Below are positions 8,414 to 17,206 of a DNA stretch of 64,000 nucleotides, in pieces. The translations under genes were made by a program, and so were the position numbers. The notes below the pieces were generated by a model that worked only from the letters and a program-made list of their open reading frames with translations, made no database searches and was not told the DNA's origin. Origin of the DNA: Nocardia vinacea (GTDB lineage Bacteria > Actinomycetota > Actinomycetes > Mycobacteriales > Mycobacteriaceae); assembly GCF_035920345.1 (NCBI RefSeq), contig NZ_CP109149.1, positions 3,968,001-4,032,000 of the forward strand, in the 5' to 3' direction. Numbering within the stretch: the first letter of the stretch is position 1; each line of letters starts with the position of its first letter.

Positions 8414-9567
8414 GCGCGTGCCTCCCCCGCCGCACCGAGCTCGCGGACGATTTCGGCGGTGTGCTCACCGAGCCGGGGCGCCGGACCCGCGACACGACCG
8501 GGTGTCCGCGAGAACCAGGTCGGCGGACCGGGGAAACGCACTGCGCCATAGGGAGATTCGACTATCTCGAAGAAATCGGCCGCGCGTAGGTGCGGATTGT
8601 CGAACAGTTCGTCGAGGGTGCGGACCGGCGCGGCGGGAATATCGAGGGACCGCAGTAATTCCAGCCACTCCCCCGTCGAACGTTCCCGGAAGGTTTCACC
8701 GAGTAGCGCATAGACGGTATCGATCCGGCGGGCCCGCTGTTCGAGTGTGGCGAATTCCGCACTCGCCCAAGATGGTTGCACGGCATCGATGAAGGCGGAC
8801 CACTGCTTGTCGTTGTACACCAGCGCGGAAATATAGCCGTCGGCGGTGCGGTACGGCTTCCGGTTCGGTGCCACCGCACGGGGATACACCGCGGCACCCA
8901 ATGGCGGGTCGAACAGCGCGCCGTTGGCATGCTCGACCAATACGAACGCCGCCATGGTCTCGAACATGGCGACCTCCACCTCTTGGCCCGCACCGGTCCG
9001 CTCGCGATGGAAAAGCGCCATGACGGTGGCATACAGCGCTGTCAGGCCGGCCACCTTGTCGGCCATGATGGTGCCGACATAGCCTGGCGCACCGGTCAAT
9101 TGCTCCTGCACGAACGGCAGGCCACATTCGGCTTGGATGGTGTCGTCGTAGGCGGTGAGATTCGCATCCGGTCCGCGGCGGCCGTAACCGTAGCAATTGG
9201 TGTAGACGATCGACGGATTCAGCGCGGCGACCGCGGCGTAGTCGAAGCCGAGATCAGCGATCGCCTTGGCGCGCATCGAATGGATGAAAACATCTGCGGT
9301 GCGGATTAATTCACGCAGTACGGACCTTCCGTCCGCAGAGCGCAGGTCCAGCACCGCACTGCGCTTACCGCGGTTCACGTTGACGAACACCCCACCCATA
9401 CCCGATTCGGGTCCGACCGAGATGTAGCGGGTGTTGTCCCCGGCCGGGGGTTCGACCTTGATCACGTCCGCCCCCATATCGGCCATGATCTGAGTGCAGT
9501 AGGGCCCCATCACCATTGCCGTGAGATCCACGACTCGCACCCCGGACAACGGACCCGAACGTTCCAT
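8410..9567 (-). CDS. CaiB/BaiF family CoA-transferase
   Basis: A 385-residue family III CoA-transferase starting at ATG 9567 (MERSGPLSGVRVVDLTAM). The N-terminal GVRVVDLTAMVMGPYCTQIMADMGADVIKVE and NRGKRSAVLDL are hallmark segments. The AYDDTIQAECGL segment holds the expected catalytic aspartate that forms the glutamyl/aspartyl-CoA-type intermediate in this family. It would move CoA onto a carboxylate substrate without ATP. It is first in the minus-strand operon 9567-6377. Its promoter region holds an ATCCT-N4-AGGAT palindrome shared with the divergent acyl-CoA ligase operon. A longer in-frame opening upstream of 9567 has no family similarity. Confidence 0.85.
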   Translation of the reverse strand: MERSGPLSGVRVVDLTAMVMGPYCTQIMADMGADVIKVEPPAGDNTRYISVGPESGMGGVFVNVNRGKRSAVLDLRSADGRSVLRELIRTADVFIHSMRAKAIADLGFDYAAVAALNPSIVYTNCYGYGRRGPDANLTAYDDTIQAECGLPFVQEQLTGAPGYVGTIMADKVAGLTALYATVMALFHRERTGAGQEVEVAMFETMAAFVLVEHANGALFDPPLGAAVYPRAVAPNRKPYRTADGYISALVYNDKQWSAFIDAVQPSWASAEFATLEQRARRIDTVYALLGETFRERSTGEWLELLRSLDIPAAPVRTLDELFDNPHLRAADFFEIVESPYGAVRFPGPPTWFSRTPGRVAGPAPRLGEHTAEIVRELGAAGEARA

Positions 9568-9634
9568 CTGCCTCAGCCTCCACGATTCGGCGCGGTCCCC
9601 AGAGCACCGCCGGCGTCGACAGACTATAAGATTA

Positions 9635-9648
9635 ATCCTTGCAAGGAT
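9635..9648. promoter_or_regulatory. Palindromic operator A (ATCCT-TGCA-AGGAT) in divergent promoter
   Basis: A perfect 14-bp palindrome followed by AGCAA lies between the divergent CaiB and acyl-CoA ligase operons. The same ATCCT-N4-AGGAT-AGCAA core recurs at 21661-21674 and 29537-29550. One of those copies is next to a GntR/FadR regulator gene, which makes that protein the likely ligand-responsive repressor. A TATAAG box at 9625-9630 may be the -10 of the rightward promoter. Confidence 0.7.
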
Positions 9649-9674
9649 AGCAACGATGCTGATATCAAGAGGGC

Positions 9675-11168
9675 GTGGAAAGTAGCATCGCGCGGGTCCT
9701 CGACACCGCGCTTGCCACCCGCCCGGACGCGCCCGCGATCGAGGCGGCCTCGGGTATCTGGTCGTATGCGGAACTCGACGACCAGGCGCGGCGGGCGGCG
9801 GGCGCACTGTGGTCGCTCGGTGTGCGCCCCGGCGATCGGGTGGCCGCCTGTCTGCCCAACGATCTGACGATCGTCGCGGCTTTCCATGGCGCGCAACGGA
9901 TCGGTGCGGTGTGGGCCGGCATCGGTGAGGCGCTGTCCGAGAGCGAACAACAAGATCTCTACGAGCTTTGTGAACCGACGGTCGTACTCGCGGGCCCGCG
10001 GTGCCGGTTGACGGCGCCGGAGTGCGTCGACAGCCGACGCTGGGCACAGCTCATCGCTCGGCCCGAGGCGGCTCCAGCGGTCGACCCCGATATCGACGCA
10101 CCTGCCGCGATCGCCTTCACCAGTGGCACATCCGGGCGACCGAAGGCCGTCGTGCACAGCCAGCGCAATCTGCTGCTGCCGGGCGCCGCGCTGGTCACGA
10201 CCCGCGGCTGGGGACCCGACCTGCGCAAGGGCGACAGCTTCCCGCTGACGATCCTCAACCTGATGGTGTTGTCCACCCTGCTCACCGCACAGGCCGGTGG
10301 TTGCGCGGTGATCATGGATCGCCGCGATGTCGACGGGGTGGCGGAGTGGATCGCCACGCGCCGGGTGACGGTCTGGAACGGTGCTCCCGCACAGCTTTTC
10401 GATCTGGCCGGGCGTCCGGAGTTGGATCTGAGCTCGCTACGGGAGGTGTGGAGCGGCGGCAGCGACACTCCGGACCAGTTGCGGATGGCCTTCGCCGCCG
10501 CGCACGGTGTCGTGCCGCGGGCCACCTATGGCCTCACCGAAGCACCGACGGTGGTGTCGATCGACCCCGCCGACGGCGCTTGGCGGCCGGGCTCGAGCGG
10601 CCGGGTGCTGCCGCAGTACGACGTCGCGGCCTACGACGAGGGCCAACGCCTACCCGCGGGCGAACTCGGCGAACTGGGGCTGTGCGCGACCACGGCCGGG
10701 CCGTGGGCGCATCGGTGGCGGCCAATGCTCGGATACTGGGAGTCCGGTGGTCTCCGGTCACTCGAATCCGGCCCGATCGCTACCGGTGATATCGGGACCG
10801 TCGACGACGAGGGGTGGCTGACGGTGCTGGATCGCAAGAAGCTGGTGATCATCCGGGGCGGGGCCAATGTCTACCCGCTGGAAGTGGAGCGGGTCATCGG
10901 AAGCCATCCGGATGTGGCCAAGGTCGCGGTGTGCCCGGTACCCGACGACCGACTCGGGCAGCGCGTTGCCGCATTGATCGAATCAGCCAGTAATGCAGTC
11001 GATTTCGGGGCTCTCACCGATCTGTGCCGGACGACGCTCGCCGGTTACAAGGTGCCGGAGATCTGGTGCCGGGTCGATACCCTGCCGGTCAATGCCATGG
11101 GGAAGATCGACCGGACCCGCCTCGTCGAGCTCGTCGACCGGCACCGGAGCATCGGGGAGACCAGGTGA
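9675..11168 (+). CDS. AMP-dependent acyl-CoA synthetase
   Basis: A 497-residue class I adenylate-forming ligase expected to convert a carboxylic acid to its CoA thioester with ATP. Motifs in order: TSGTSGRPKAV, TYGLTEAPTVVS, TGDIGTVDDEGW, the hinge DRKKLVIIRGGANVYPLEVE and the catalytic lysine in NAMGKIDR. It lacks the extra features of fatty-acyl-AMP ligases. GTG 9675 follows AGAGGG. The gene overlaps the following SDR start (GTGA). It is the first gene of the + operon 9675-15863 and lies just downstream of operator A. The substrate cannot be read from the sequence. Confidence 0.85.
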   Translation: MESSIARVLDTALATRPDAPAIEAASGIWSYAELDDQARRAAGALWSLGVRPGDRVAACLPNDLTIVAAFHGAQRIGAVWAGIGEALSESEQQDLYELCEPTVVLAGPRCRLTAPECVDSRRWAQLIARPEAAPAVDPDIDAPAAIAFTSGTSGRPKAVVHSQRNLLLPGAALVTTRGWGPDLRKGDSFPLTILNLMVLSTLLTAQAGGCAVIMDRRDVDGVAEWIATRRVTVWNGAPAQLFDLAGRPELDLSSLREVWSGGSDTPDQLRMAFAAAHGVVPRATYGLTEAPTVVSIDPADGAWRPGSSGRVLPQYDVAAYDEGQRLPAGELGELGLCATTAGPWAHRWRPMLGYWESGGLRSLESGPIATGDIGTVDDEGWLTVLDRKKLVIIRGGANVYPLEVERVIGSHPDVAKVAVCPVPDDRLGQRVAALIESASNAVDFGALTDLCRTTLAGYKVPEIWCRVDTLPVNAMGKIDRTRLVELVDRHRSIGETR

Positions 11169-11920
11169 CCGGCATGTTCGGTCTCGACGGCAGGGTCGCG
11201 ATCGTCACCGGCGCCTCGTCCGGCCTCGGCGCGGCGGCGGCGCAATCGCTGGCATCGTTGGGTGCGCGGGTAGCGGTGGTCGCCCGCAGGCACGACCGGC
11301 TGGCCGAACTCGCGAAGCGCATCGACGGCATCGCCGTCGCAGGCGACCTGTCCGATCTCGAGCGCGTCGACGGCGTGGTGTCGTCCGTGGTCGAGCAAAT
11401 GGGTCCACCGGAGATTCTGGTCAATGCCGCCGGAAACCGGTTCACCACCGAACGCGCCGAATCCGAGGCGCTCGATGATGTGCGCGACACCGTGGATCTC
11501 AATCTGCTTGCACCATTTGTGTTGGCGCAGCAGGTATTTCCACATATGCGCGCCGTCGGCCGCGGCGCGATTGTCAACGTCTCGTCGATCAGCGGCCGCG
11601 TCGGCATCCCCGGCATCCCGCAGGCGTCCTACGCGGCGGCCAAGGCGGGCCTGTCGGGCCTGACCGCCGAACTGGCGGTGCAGTGGGCACGGTATTCGAT
11701 CCGGGTGAACACCGTCGCGCCCGGCTTTTTCCGCAGCGAGATCACCGACTCGCTCTACGACAGCGAGCGCGGCGCCGAATATCTCCGCCGCAATACCCCA
11801 CTACCCCAGCAAGCGAGCGCCGACGACATCGTCGGCGCCATCGTGTGGCTCGTCGGCGATGCCGCGAGCTACGTCACCGGTCAGACCATCGTCGTCGACG
11901 GCGGCTGGACCGCGCGATGA
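11165..11920 (+). CDS. SDR family oxidoreductase
   Basis: A 251-residue classical short-chain dehydrogenase. It has the cofactor motif [27 protein letters not shown] at the N-terminus, NAAGN in strand four, the catalytic serine region NVSSISGR and the active-site YAAAK, and it ends with the family [12 protein letters not shown]. The GTG at 11165 overlaps the ligase TGA. Basic residues after the first strand (ARRHDR) suggest NADP(H) preference, but this is tentative. Within this operon it likely acts as a hydroxyacyl-CoA or alcohol dehydrogenase of the pathway started by the upstream ligase. Confidence 0.85.
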   Translation: MTGMFGLDGRVAIVTGASSGLGAAAAQSLASLGARVAVVARRHDRLAELAKRIDGIAVAGDLSDLERVDGVVSSVVEQMGPPEILVNAAGNRFTTERAESEALDDVRDTVDLNLLAPFVLAQQVFPHMRAVGRGAIVNVSSISGRVGIPGIPQASYAAAKAGLSGLTAELAVQWARYSIRVNTVAPGFFRSEITDSLYDSERGAEYLRRNTPLPQQASADDIVGAIVWLVGDAASYVTGQTIVVDGGWTAR

Positions 11921-11945
11921 CGGACTCCAGAAAGGATCTCCGCCA

Positions 11946-12929
11946 ATGTTTTCCGCACTGCTGATCGAGAAGGATGAAGCCGGGCAATCAGTTTCGCCGA
12001 CCAGGTTGGACGAGAGCCGCCTGCCAGACGGAAACGTCACCGTCGAGGTCGCCTACTCCACACTGAATTACAAGGATGCCCTGGCCATTACCGGCGCATC
12101 GCCGGTGGTCCGCAAGTTCCCGATGGTGCCCGGTATCGATTTCGCGGGTGTCGTCACGGCGAGCACCCACAGTGCGTGGGCGACCGGCGACAACGTCGTG
12201 CTCAACGGGTGGGGTGTCGGCGAAACCCATTGGGGCGGTTTGGCGCAGCGCGCCAGAGTCGACGGGGATTGGCTGGTGCCGCTGCCCGCCGTATTCACCG
12301 CCCGGCAAGCGATGGCCATCGGCACAGCCGGTTATACGGCGAGCCTGTGTGTGAACGGGTTGTGGGACCACGGCGTGCGGCCGGACCAGGGCGAAATCCT
12401 GGTGACCGGCGCGACGGGCGGTGTCGGCAGTGTCGCGGTCGCCCTGCTGGCGAAGGCGGGCTTCACCGTGGCCGCAGCGACGGGCAAGACCGCGGAGGTC
12501 GACTATCTACAGCAACTCGGTGCCGCGACCGTGGTGGACCGGGCCGAACTCACGGCCGGCGGCAAGCCGCTGCAAAAGGAACGCTGGGCGGGTGTCGTCG
12601 ATGCCGTCGGCAGTCACACCCTGGCAAATGCCTGCGCCCAGACCAGATACGGCGGCGCGGTCGCCGCGTGCGGTCTCGCCGGGGGCATGGACTTTCCGTC
12701 GACGGTCGCACCGTTCATTCTGCGCGGGGTAACTCTGTTGGGCATCGACAGCGTGCAGGCGACCGAACAGCGGCGTCTCGCGGCCTGGAGCCGCCTGTCG
12801 CGCGATCTGGATCCGGCTGCGCTGGAAGCCATCACCCGCGAGATCGCGCTGGGGGATGCGATCGTTTCCGCGGGTCAGCTCATAGCAGGCACGGTGCGTG
12901 GCCGCATCGTCGTCGATGTCAATCGGTAA
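11946..12929 (+). CDS. MDR-family acryloyl-CoA reductase-like oxidoreductase (AcuI/YhdH type)
   Basis: A 327-residue zinc-independent medium-chain reductase. Segments [50 protein letters not shown] and the nucleotide-binding [19 protein letters not shown] match the AcuI/YhdH group, which reduces acryloyl-CoA to propionyl-CoA with NADPH. The start ATG 11946 has AGAAAGGAT upstream; the longer frame reaching back into the SDR gene is not real. In this operon it probably reduces a 2-enoyl-CoA intermediate. Exact substrate and direction are inferred. Confidence 0.8.
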   Translation: MFSALLIEKDEAGQSVSPTRLDESRLPDGNVTVEVAYSTLNYKDALAITGASPVVRKFPMVPGIDFAGVVTASTHSAWATGDNVVLNGWGVGETHWGGLAQRARVDGDWLVPLPAVFTARQAMAIGTAGYTASLCVNGLWDHGVRPDQGEILVTGATGGVGSVAVALLAKAGFTVAAATGKTAEVDYLQQLGAATVVDRAELTAGGKPLQKERWAGVVDAVGSHTLANACAQTRYGGAVAACGLAGGMDFPSTVAPFILRGVTLLGIDSVQATEQRRLAAWSRLSRDLDPAALEAITREIALGDAIVSAGQLIAGTVRGRIVVDVNR

Positions 12930-12951
12930 TCCGTCACCCTCAGGAGAAGCA

Positions 12952-14151
12952 GTGAGCGCCAAGGCAACCCCCGAACCCGATGTCATCGAACTCGACCTGT
13001 CCGACGTGGAACCCCGTGTCGGACAACCGATCGGCGGTGGACAATTGTGGGAGCCGTGCAGTGCCTCCGACATTCGCCGCTGGGTGATGGCGATGGATTA
13101 TCCCAATCCGCTGCACTGGGACCACGAATTCGCCGGGGAGTCCCGCTACGGCGGCATCATCGCACCGCAATCCATCGCGGTGGCCCTGGATTACGGACAT
13201 GGCTGCGCACCCGCGTGCGTCGGACGCATCCCGGGCAGCCATCTGATCTTCGGCGGCGAGGAGTGGTGGTTCTACGGCGCCGCCGTGCGGCCGGGCGATA
13301 AGTTGCTCCAGGAGCGGCGTTTTCACGACTACAAGGTGGTCCAGACGAAATTCGCCGGGCCGACCATGTTCCAGCGCGGCGACACCACCCATCGCAACCA
13401 GCACGGCACCCTGGTGGCGCGCGAACGGTCCACCTCCATCCGGTATCTCGCCGCCGAGGCGAACAAGCGCGGCATGTACGAGAATCAGGTCGGCGAGGTA
13501 AAGCGCTGGAGCGAGCTGGAATTGAACGAAATCGCCGTCCTGCGCCATGAATGGTTGATGTCGAATCGCCTCGGTATTTCACCGCATTTCGACGAGGTCG
13601 AGGTGGGCGATACGCTGCCGAGGCGGGTGCTCGGACCGCACAGCATCGCCAGCTTCACCACCGAATACCGGGCCTTCCTGTTCAATATCTGGGGCACGTT
13701 CGGCTGGGTGACGCCCGAGGGCGTCGAGGATCCGTGGGTCTACCAGGATCCGGGCTGGACCGAGGGGTTCGCCTTCGACGAGGAGGGCGCCAAGATCGAT
13801 CCGCGCAAGCGCGACGGTCTGTATGTCGGTCCGTCGCGCGGCCATATCGACGGTGACAAGGCGGGTGCGGTCGGCATGGCACGCGCCTACGGCTACGGCG
13901 CGACCATGGGCGCTTGGTGCACCGACTACCTGGCGTACTGGGCGGGCAACGACGGTCTGGTGCGCCACATCAAATCGGATTTCCGTGGACCGGCCTTCGA
14001 AGGCGATGTGACCTATTTCGACGCCGAGATCATCGGCAAGGAGGCCATGTCCACGTGGGGCGTGCCGCTGATCCAGATCAAGCTGCGACTGACCAATCAG
14101 GACGGCGGTGTGCTGGTGGACAGCACCGCCGAGGTCGAACTGCCGTTGTGA
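12952..14151 (+). CDS. MaoC/FAS1-dehydratase-like double-hotdog protein
   Basis: A 399-residue protein that appears to hold two hotdog domains. The N-terminal half contains WVMAMDYPNPLHWDHEFA and RYGGIIAPQSI, typical of the N-terminal dehydratase domain in actinobacterial hydratases. The C-terminal half contains RHIKSDFRGPAFEGDVTYFDAEI, the usual second-domain pattern. Such proteins hydrate 2-enoyl-CoA or dehydrate hydroxyacyl thioesters. GTG 12952 follows AGGAGAAGCA. The canonical D-x4-H hydratase dyad is not clearly intact, so catalysis is unproven. It overlaps the next ligase gene by 4 bases. Confidence 0.7.
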   Translation: MSAKATPEPDVIELDLSDVEPRVGQPIGGGQLWEPCSASDIRRWVMAMDYPNPLHWDHEFAGESRYGGIIAPQSIAVALDYGHGCAPACVGRIPGSHLIFGGEEWWFYGAAVRPGDKLLQERRFHDYKVVQTKFAGPTMFQRGDTTHRNQHGTLVARERSTSIRYLAAEANKRGMYENQVGEVKRWSELELNEIAVLRHEWLMSNRLGISPHFDEVEVGDTLPRRVLGPHSIASFTTEYRAFLFNIWGTFGWVTPEGVEDPWVYQDPGWTEGFAFDEEGAKIDPRKRDGLYVGPSRGHIDGDKAGAVGMARAYGYGATMGAWCTDYLAYWAGNDGLVRHIKSDFRGPAFEGDVTYFDAEIIGKEAMSTWGVPLIQIKLRLTNQDGGVLVDSTAEVELPL

Positions 14152-15863
14152 AAGTAGCCCGAGTGAGCAAGCGACCGATGGCCATAGCTGAACCCGCACA
14201 ACCTGTTTCGATTGCCTCGGGGCCGCCGTTGGACGAGGAGCCCGGCATCGGGGCGCGCACGCTGCCCGGATTTCTGCGCGAGGTGACGCGGCTGTACGGC
14301 GATCGCGAGGCGGTGGTGGGGCGCACCGTTCGGTGGAGTTACCGCGAGTTGTGGGAGCGTGCGGTCGAGGTGGCACGCGCGCTGCGTGCGGCCGGGGTCG
14401 GGCACGGCGGACGGGTCGGTGTGCTGATGACCAACCGTCCCGAGTGGATCGCGGCGGTGTTCGGCACCTCCCTCGCCGGGGGCGTGGCGGTCACGCTCAG
14501 TACCTTTTCGACCGCAGCCGAACTGGAGTATCTGCTCGACGAGTCCGGCGTATCGGTCCTGCTGTTCGAACGCGACGTGGCCGCAAGGGATTTCGCCGCC
14601 ATCCTGACCGAGTTGGAACCGCGGATCGGCACGGCCGCGCCCGGCGGCTTGCACTCGGTCCGCTTTCCTTTCCTACGCCGTCTTGTCGCAGTCGGAGAAC
14701 CCGTACCGGACAACGCAATCGAGACCTGGGACGCGTTCCTGGCGCTCGGCCGCACCGAACCGGCCGATGTGATCGAGGCGATCGCGGCTGCGGCGCGGCC
14801 GAGCGATACCGCCGTGCTGTTCTTCTCGTCCGGTTCCACCAGCCGCCCCAAGGGCATTCTGAGCGCGCATCGCGGTGTCACGATCCAGATGTGGCGGTTC
14901 CGCCGCATGTACGGATTCGTCCCAGCCGACGATGTCCGCTGCTGGACCGCCAACGGATTCTTCTGGTCCGGCAATTTCGCCCTGGCGCTGGGCGCGACGC
15001 TCGCCAGCGGTGGTGCCATCGTGCTGCAGCCGACCTTCGACGCCACCGATGCGCTGAACCTCATGCAGGCCGAACGGGTCAACTTCCCCTTCGCCTGGCC
15101 GCACCAGTGGGCCCAACTGGAGGCCGCAGCCAACTGGGGCAGCGTGGACTTGAGCAGCATGCGGTTCGTCGACCGCCGCAGCCCATTCGCGCGACACCCA
15201 ACGGTGTCGAGCCGCTGGGACGAGCCGAATCACGCCTACGGAAATACCGAAACATTCACCATCACAACGGCGTTCCCGGCGAATACGCCTGACGAAACAC
15301 ACGCGGGCAGCAGTGGCGTACCGCTGCCCGGCGTCACGATCAAGATCACCGACCCGATCGCCGGGACCGTCGTGCCCCGAGGCGAACGCGGCGAGATCTG
15401 CGTCAAGGGACCCACGCTCATGCTGGGCTATATCGGTACGCCCCTGGACGAGACACTCGACGCCGAGGGTTTCTTCCATACCGGCGACAGCGGCCACCTC
15501 GACACCACCGGCCGACTTTTCTGGGAAGGCAGGCTGACCGACATCATCAAAACCGGCGGCGCCAACGTCTCACCATTGGAGGTCGACGAGATACTCGCCA
15601 CCTATCCCGGAGTCGAAGTCGCCCGAACCGTCGGCGTACCACACGAAACCCTCGGCGAACTCGTGGTGGCATGCATCGTGCCGCACACCGGAATCCACCT
15701 CGACACCGAGGAAATCCGCACCTTCGCCAAAGCCCGCCTGGCCAGCTACAAAGTCCCCCGCGCAGTACTGTTCTTCGACGAGGCCGACCTCACCCTCACG
15801 GGCAGCGCCAAAATCAAATCCAGCGACCTACGCGAATTGGCGGCCAAACGGCTGGCACAGTAG
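14148..15863 (+). CDS. Class I adenylate-forming enzyme (acyl-CoA ligase)
   Basis: A 571-residue AMP-forming ligase. Motifs: FFSSGSTSRPKGILSAHRG, YGNTETFT (where most relatives read YG-x-TE), HTGDSGHLD, the hinge GRLTDIIKTGGANVSPLEVDE and the C-terminal GSAKIKSSDLRE holding the adenylation lysine. It probably makes an acyl-CoA thioester. GTG 14148 overlaps the upstream TGA; an in-frame GTG at 14163 is an alternative. It closes the + operon 9675-15863 and faces the minus-strand acyl-CoA dehydrogenase operon. A second ligase in the same operon suggests two entry substrates or a late reactivation step. Confidence 0.8.
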   Translation: MKVARVSKRPMAIAEPAQPVSIASGPPLDEEPGIGARTLPGFLREVTRLYGDREAVVGRTVRWSYRELWERAVEVARALRAAGVGHGGRVGVLMTNRPEWIAAVFGTSLAGGVAVTLSTFSTAAELEYLLDESGVSVLLFERDVAARDFAAILTELEPRIGTAAPGGLHSVRFPFLRRLVAVGEPVPDNAIETWDAFLALGRTEPADVIEAIAAAARPSDTAVLFFSSGSTSRPKGILSAHRGVTIQMWRFRRMYGFVPADDVRCWTANGFFWSGNFALALGATLASGGAIVLQPTFDATDALNLMQAERVNFPFAWPHQWAQLEAAANWGSVDLSSMRFVDRRSPFARHPTVSSRWDEPNHAYGNTETFTITTAFPANTPDETHAGSSGVPLPGVTIKITDPIAGTVVPRGERGEICVKGPTLMLGYIGTPLDETLDAEGFFHTGDSGHLDTTGRLFWEGRLTDIIKTGGANVSPLEVDEILATYPGVEVARTVGVPHETLGELVVACIVPHTGIHLDTEEIRTFAKARLASYKVPRAVLFFDEADLTLTGSAKIKSSDLRELAAKRLAQ

Positions 15864-15871
15864 TCCCCCGT

Positions 15872-15973
15872 TCAGTCCAACCCGAGATCGAGCTGATTCA
15901 TGTCCAGGTACATCGCCATATCGACAATCGGGATCGGTTTACGCAGCCACGACCAGTCGACAGCCTCGCTCAT
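15872..15973 (-). CDS. Possible 33-residue small protein
   Basis: An ATG frame on the minus strand encodes MSEAVDWSWLRKPIPIVD followed by MAMYLDMNQLDLGLD. It is rich in Trp, Met, Leu and Asp, unlike random GC-rich frames. There is no clear ribosome site, and no family is recognised. It could be a small protein or the leftover end of a deleted gene. It lies between convergent operons, 8 bases beyond the ligase stop. Confidence 0.25.
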   Translation of the reverse strand: MSEAVDWSWLRKPIPIVDMAMYLDMNQLDLGLD

Positions 15974-16017
15974 GCCGTAAGGCTAGCGTCACCGCTGGTC
16001 CCCGCACTCGATCCGCC

Positions 16018-16037
16018 TCGCGAGTCCGCGGTCGCGA
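16018..16037. terminator. Inverted repeat between convergent operons
   Basis: TCGCGA is repeated in inverted orientation around an 8-base spacer, giving a 6-bp GC-rich stem. It sits between the convergent ends of the 9675-15863 and 16061-18405 operons. There is no T-tract, which is common in actinomycete terminators, so the call rests on position and symmetry. Confidence 0.3.
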
Positions 16038-16060
16038 CCGCTGCCGAGACGCCCGCCGTA

Positions 16061-17206
16061 TCAACGGTAGCGGGCGGCTATGTGGCGGCGAAGGGCGGCC
16101 GGGGAGCCGAACAGCGCACGGTTAAAGGTCGCGCGTTTCAGGTAGCGGTGGATTCCGCTTTCCCAGGTATAGCCGTAGCCGCCGTGCAATTGCATTGCCT
16201 TGCCTGTGATTTCGACTGCGGCGGTGCAGGTGTAGGACTTAGCCATCGCGGCCGCGGTAGTCACGTCGAGCCCGACGGGATCGTTTTGCCGCACTGCGGC
16301 AGTGTCGAGCTGCGACTGGTCGGCGGCTGCCAGCTGCCGCACTGCGGCGTCGACCAACTGCCGGGCGACGGTGATCTGTACGAGCATGTCCGCGCAGGCG
16401 TGTTTCACGGCCTGGAATGAACCGATCGAGCGGCCGAACTGGGTGCGGGTGCGCACGTAGGCGACCGTGGCGGCCAACATGGCCTCGCTGAGACCGAGGC
16501 TGTCGCAGGCGATCGCCACGGCCGCTCGATCGTGCAGCCGCCGGATCGCGGTGGATGGGTCGCCGTCGAAGTGCCACACCGCATCGTCCGGCACCGCGAT
16601 CGCATCGACGGTGACTGTGCCGAAGCTCCGTGTCTCGTCGAGCATCGCTCGGCCCGAGCAGACCAGTCCGGTCGTATCCGCCGCGACGGCGACGATGACC
16701 GGTACACCGTCGGGATCCGCGGCGAGCAGGAGCAATCGATCGGCGCCTACTGCGTCGGGCACGAATTCTGCACAGCCGCAAATCGTTTGTCCGCCCGCGC
16801 CGCGATCGATCCGGAACGGTGGCGTGGCATCGCAGTCGTCGGGGTTTGCGGTGAATGCCACCGTCGCCATGGCCGTACCGGCGGCCATAACGGACAAAAG
16901 TGCGTCCCTGGCAGGTGCGGGGGCGAGCAGCCCACAGACTCCGGCGGCCAGTGCAGCGCCCAGATAGCCGCTGGAGACCACCGCGCGCCCCAACTCCTCC
17001 AGCACGATCGCCACCTCGGCGTAAGTGGCTCCGGCACCGTCGAACTCCTCCGGCACCTCCAATCCCAGCCACCCTTGGGCGGCCAGCACGCGAGAGTCGA
17101 TGCGCTCTCCCGGCCCGACCGTCGCGAGCACGTCGCGGGTAACCGCTCGGAGTTCGTCGTGGATTTCGGTGAAATCCGGTTCGGTGCACACCGTTCCGGC
17201 CTTCAT
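16061..17206 (-). CDS. Acyl-CoA dehydrogenase, small-type subunit of a heteromeric pair
   Basis: A 381-residue flavoprotein subunit starting at ATG 17206 (MKAGTVCTEPDF). Segments AVVSSGYLGAALAAG, IACDSLGLSEAMLAATVAYVRTRTQFGR and the C-terminal MQLHGGYGYTWESGIHRYLKRA follow the acyl-CoA dehydrogenase fold. GGYGYTWE is typical of the partner subunit in mycobacterial alpha2-beta2 enzymes such as the ChsE types. The start overlaps the stop of the 17203-18405 dehydrogenase by 4 bases, so the two are probably a heteromer that desaturates one acyl-CoA. The longer frame upstream has no family sequence. Confidence 0.8.
   Translation of the reverse strand: MKAGTVCTEPDFTEIHDELRAVTRDVLATVGPGERIDSRVLAAQGWLGLEVPEEFDGAGATYAEVAIVLEELGRAVVSSGYLGAALAAGVCGLLAPAPARDALLSVMAAGTAMATVAFTANPDDCDATPPFRIDRGAGGQTICGCAEFVPDAVGADRLLLLAADPDGVPVIVAVAADTTGLVCSGRAMLDETRSFGTVTVDAIAVPDDAVWHFDGDPSTAIRRLHDRAAVAIACDSLGLSEAMLAATVAYVRTRTQFGRSIGSFQAVKHACADMLVQITVARQLVDAAVRQLAAADQSQLDTAAVRQNDPVGLDVTTAAAMAKSYTCTAAVEITGKAMQLHGGYGYTWESGIHRYLKRATFNRALFGSPAALRRHIAARYR

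Noticed and set aside
6257..8551. 764-codon + strand frame opposite the crotonase and CoA-transferase genes
   Set aside because: It is antisense to two clear enzyme genes, and its composition (repeated Arg, Gly, His and Asp) is typical of a GC-rich shadow frame.
8410..10047. Long minus-strand frame of 545 codons covering the CaiB gene and its upstream region
   Set aside because: Family sequence begins only at 9567; the extra N-terminal part is low-complexity, Arg/Pro-rich and runs across operator A and into the divergent ligase gene.
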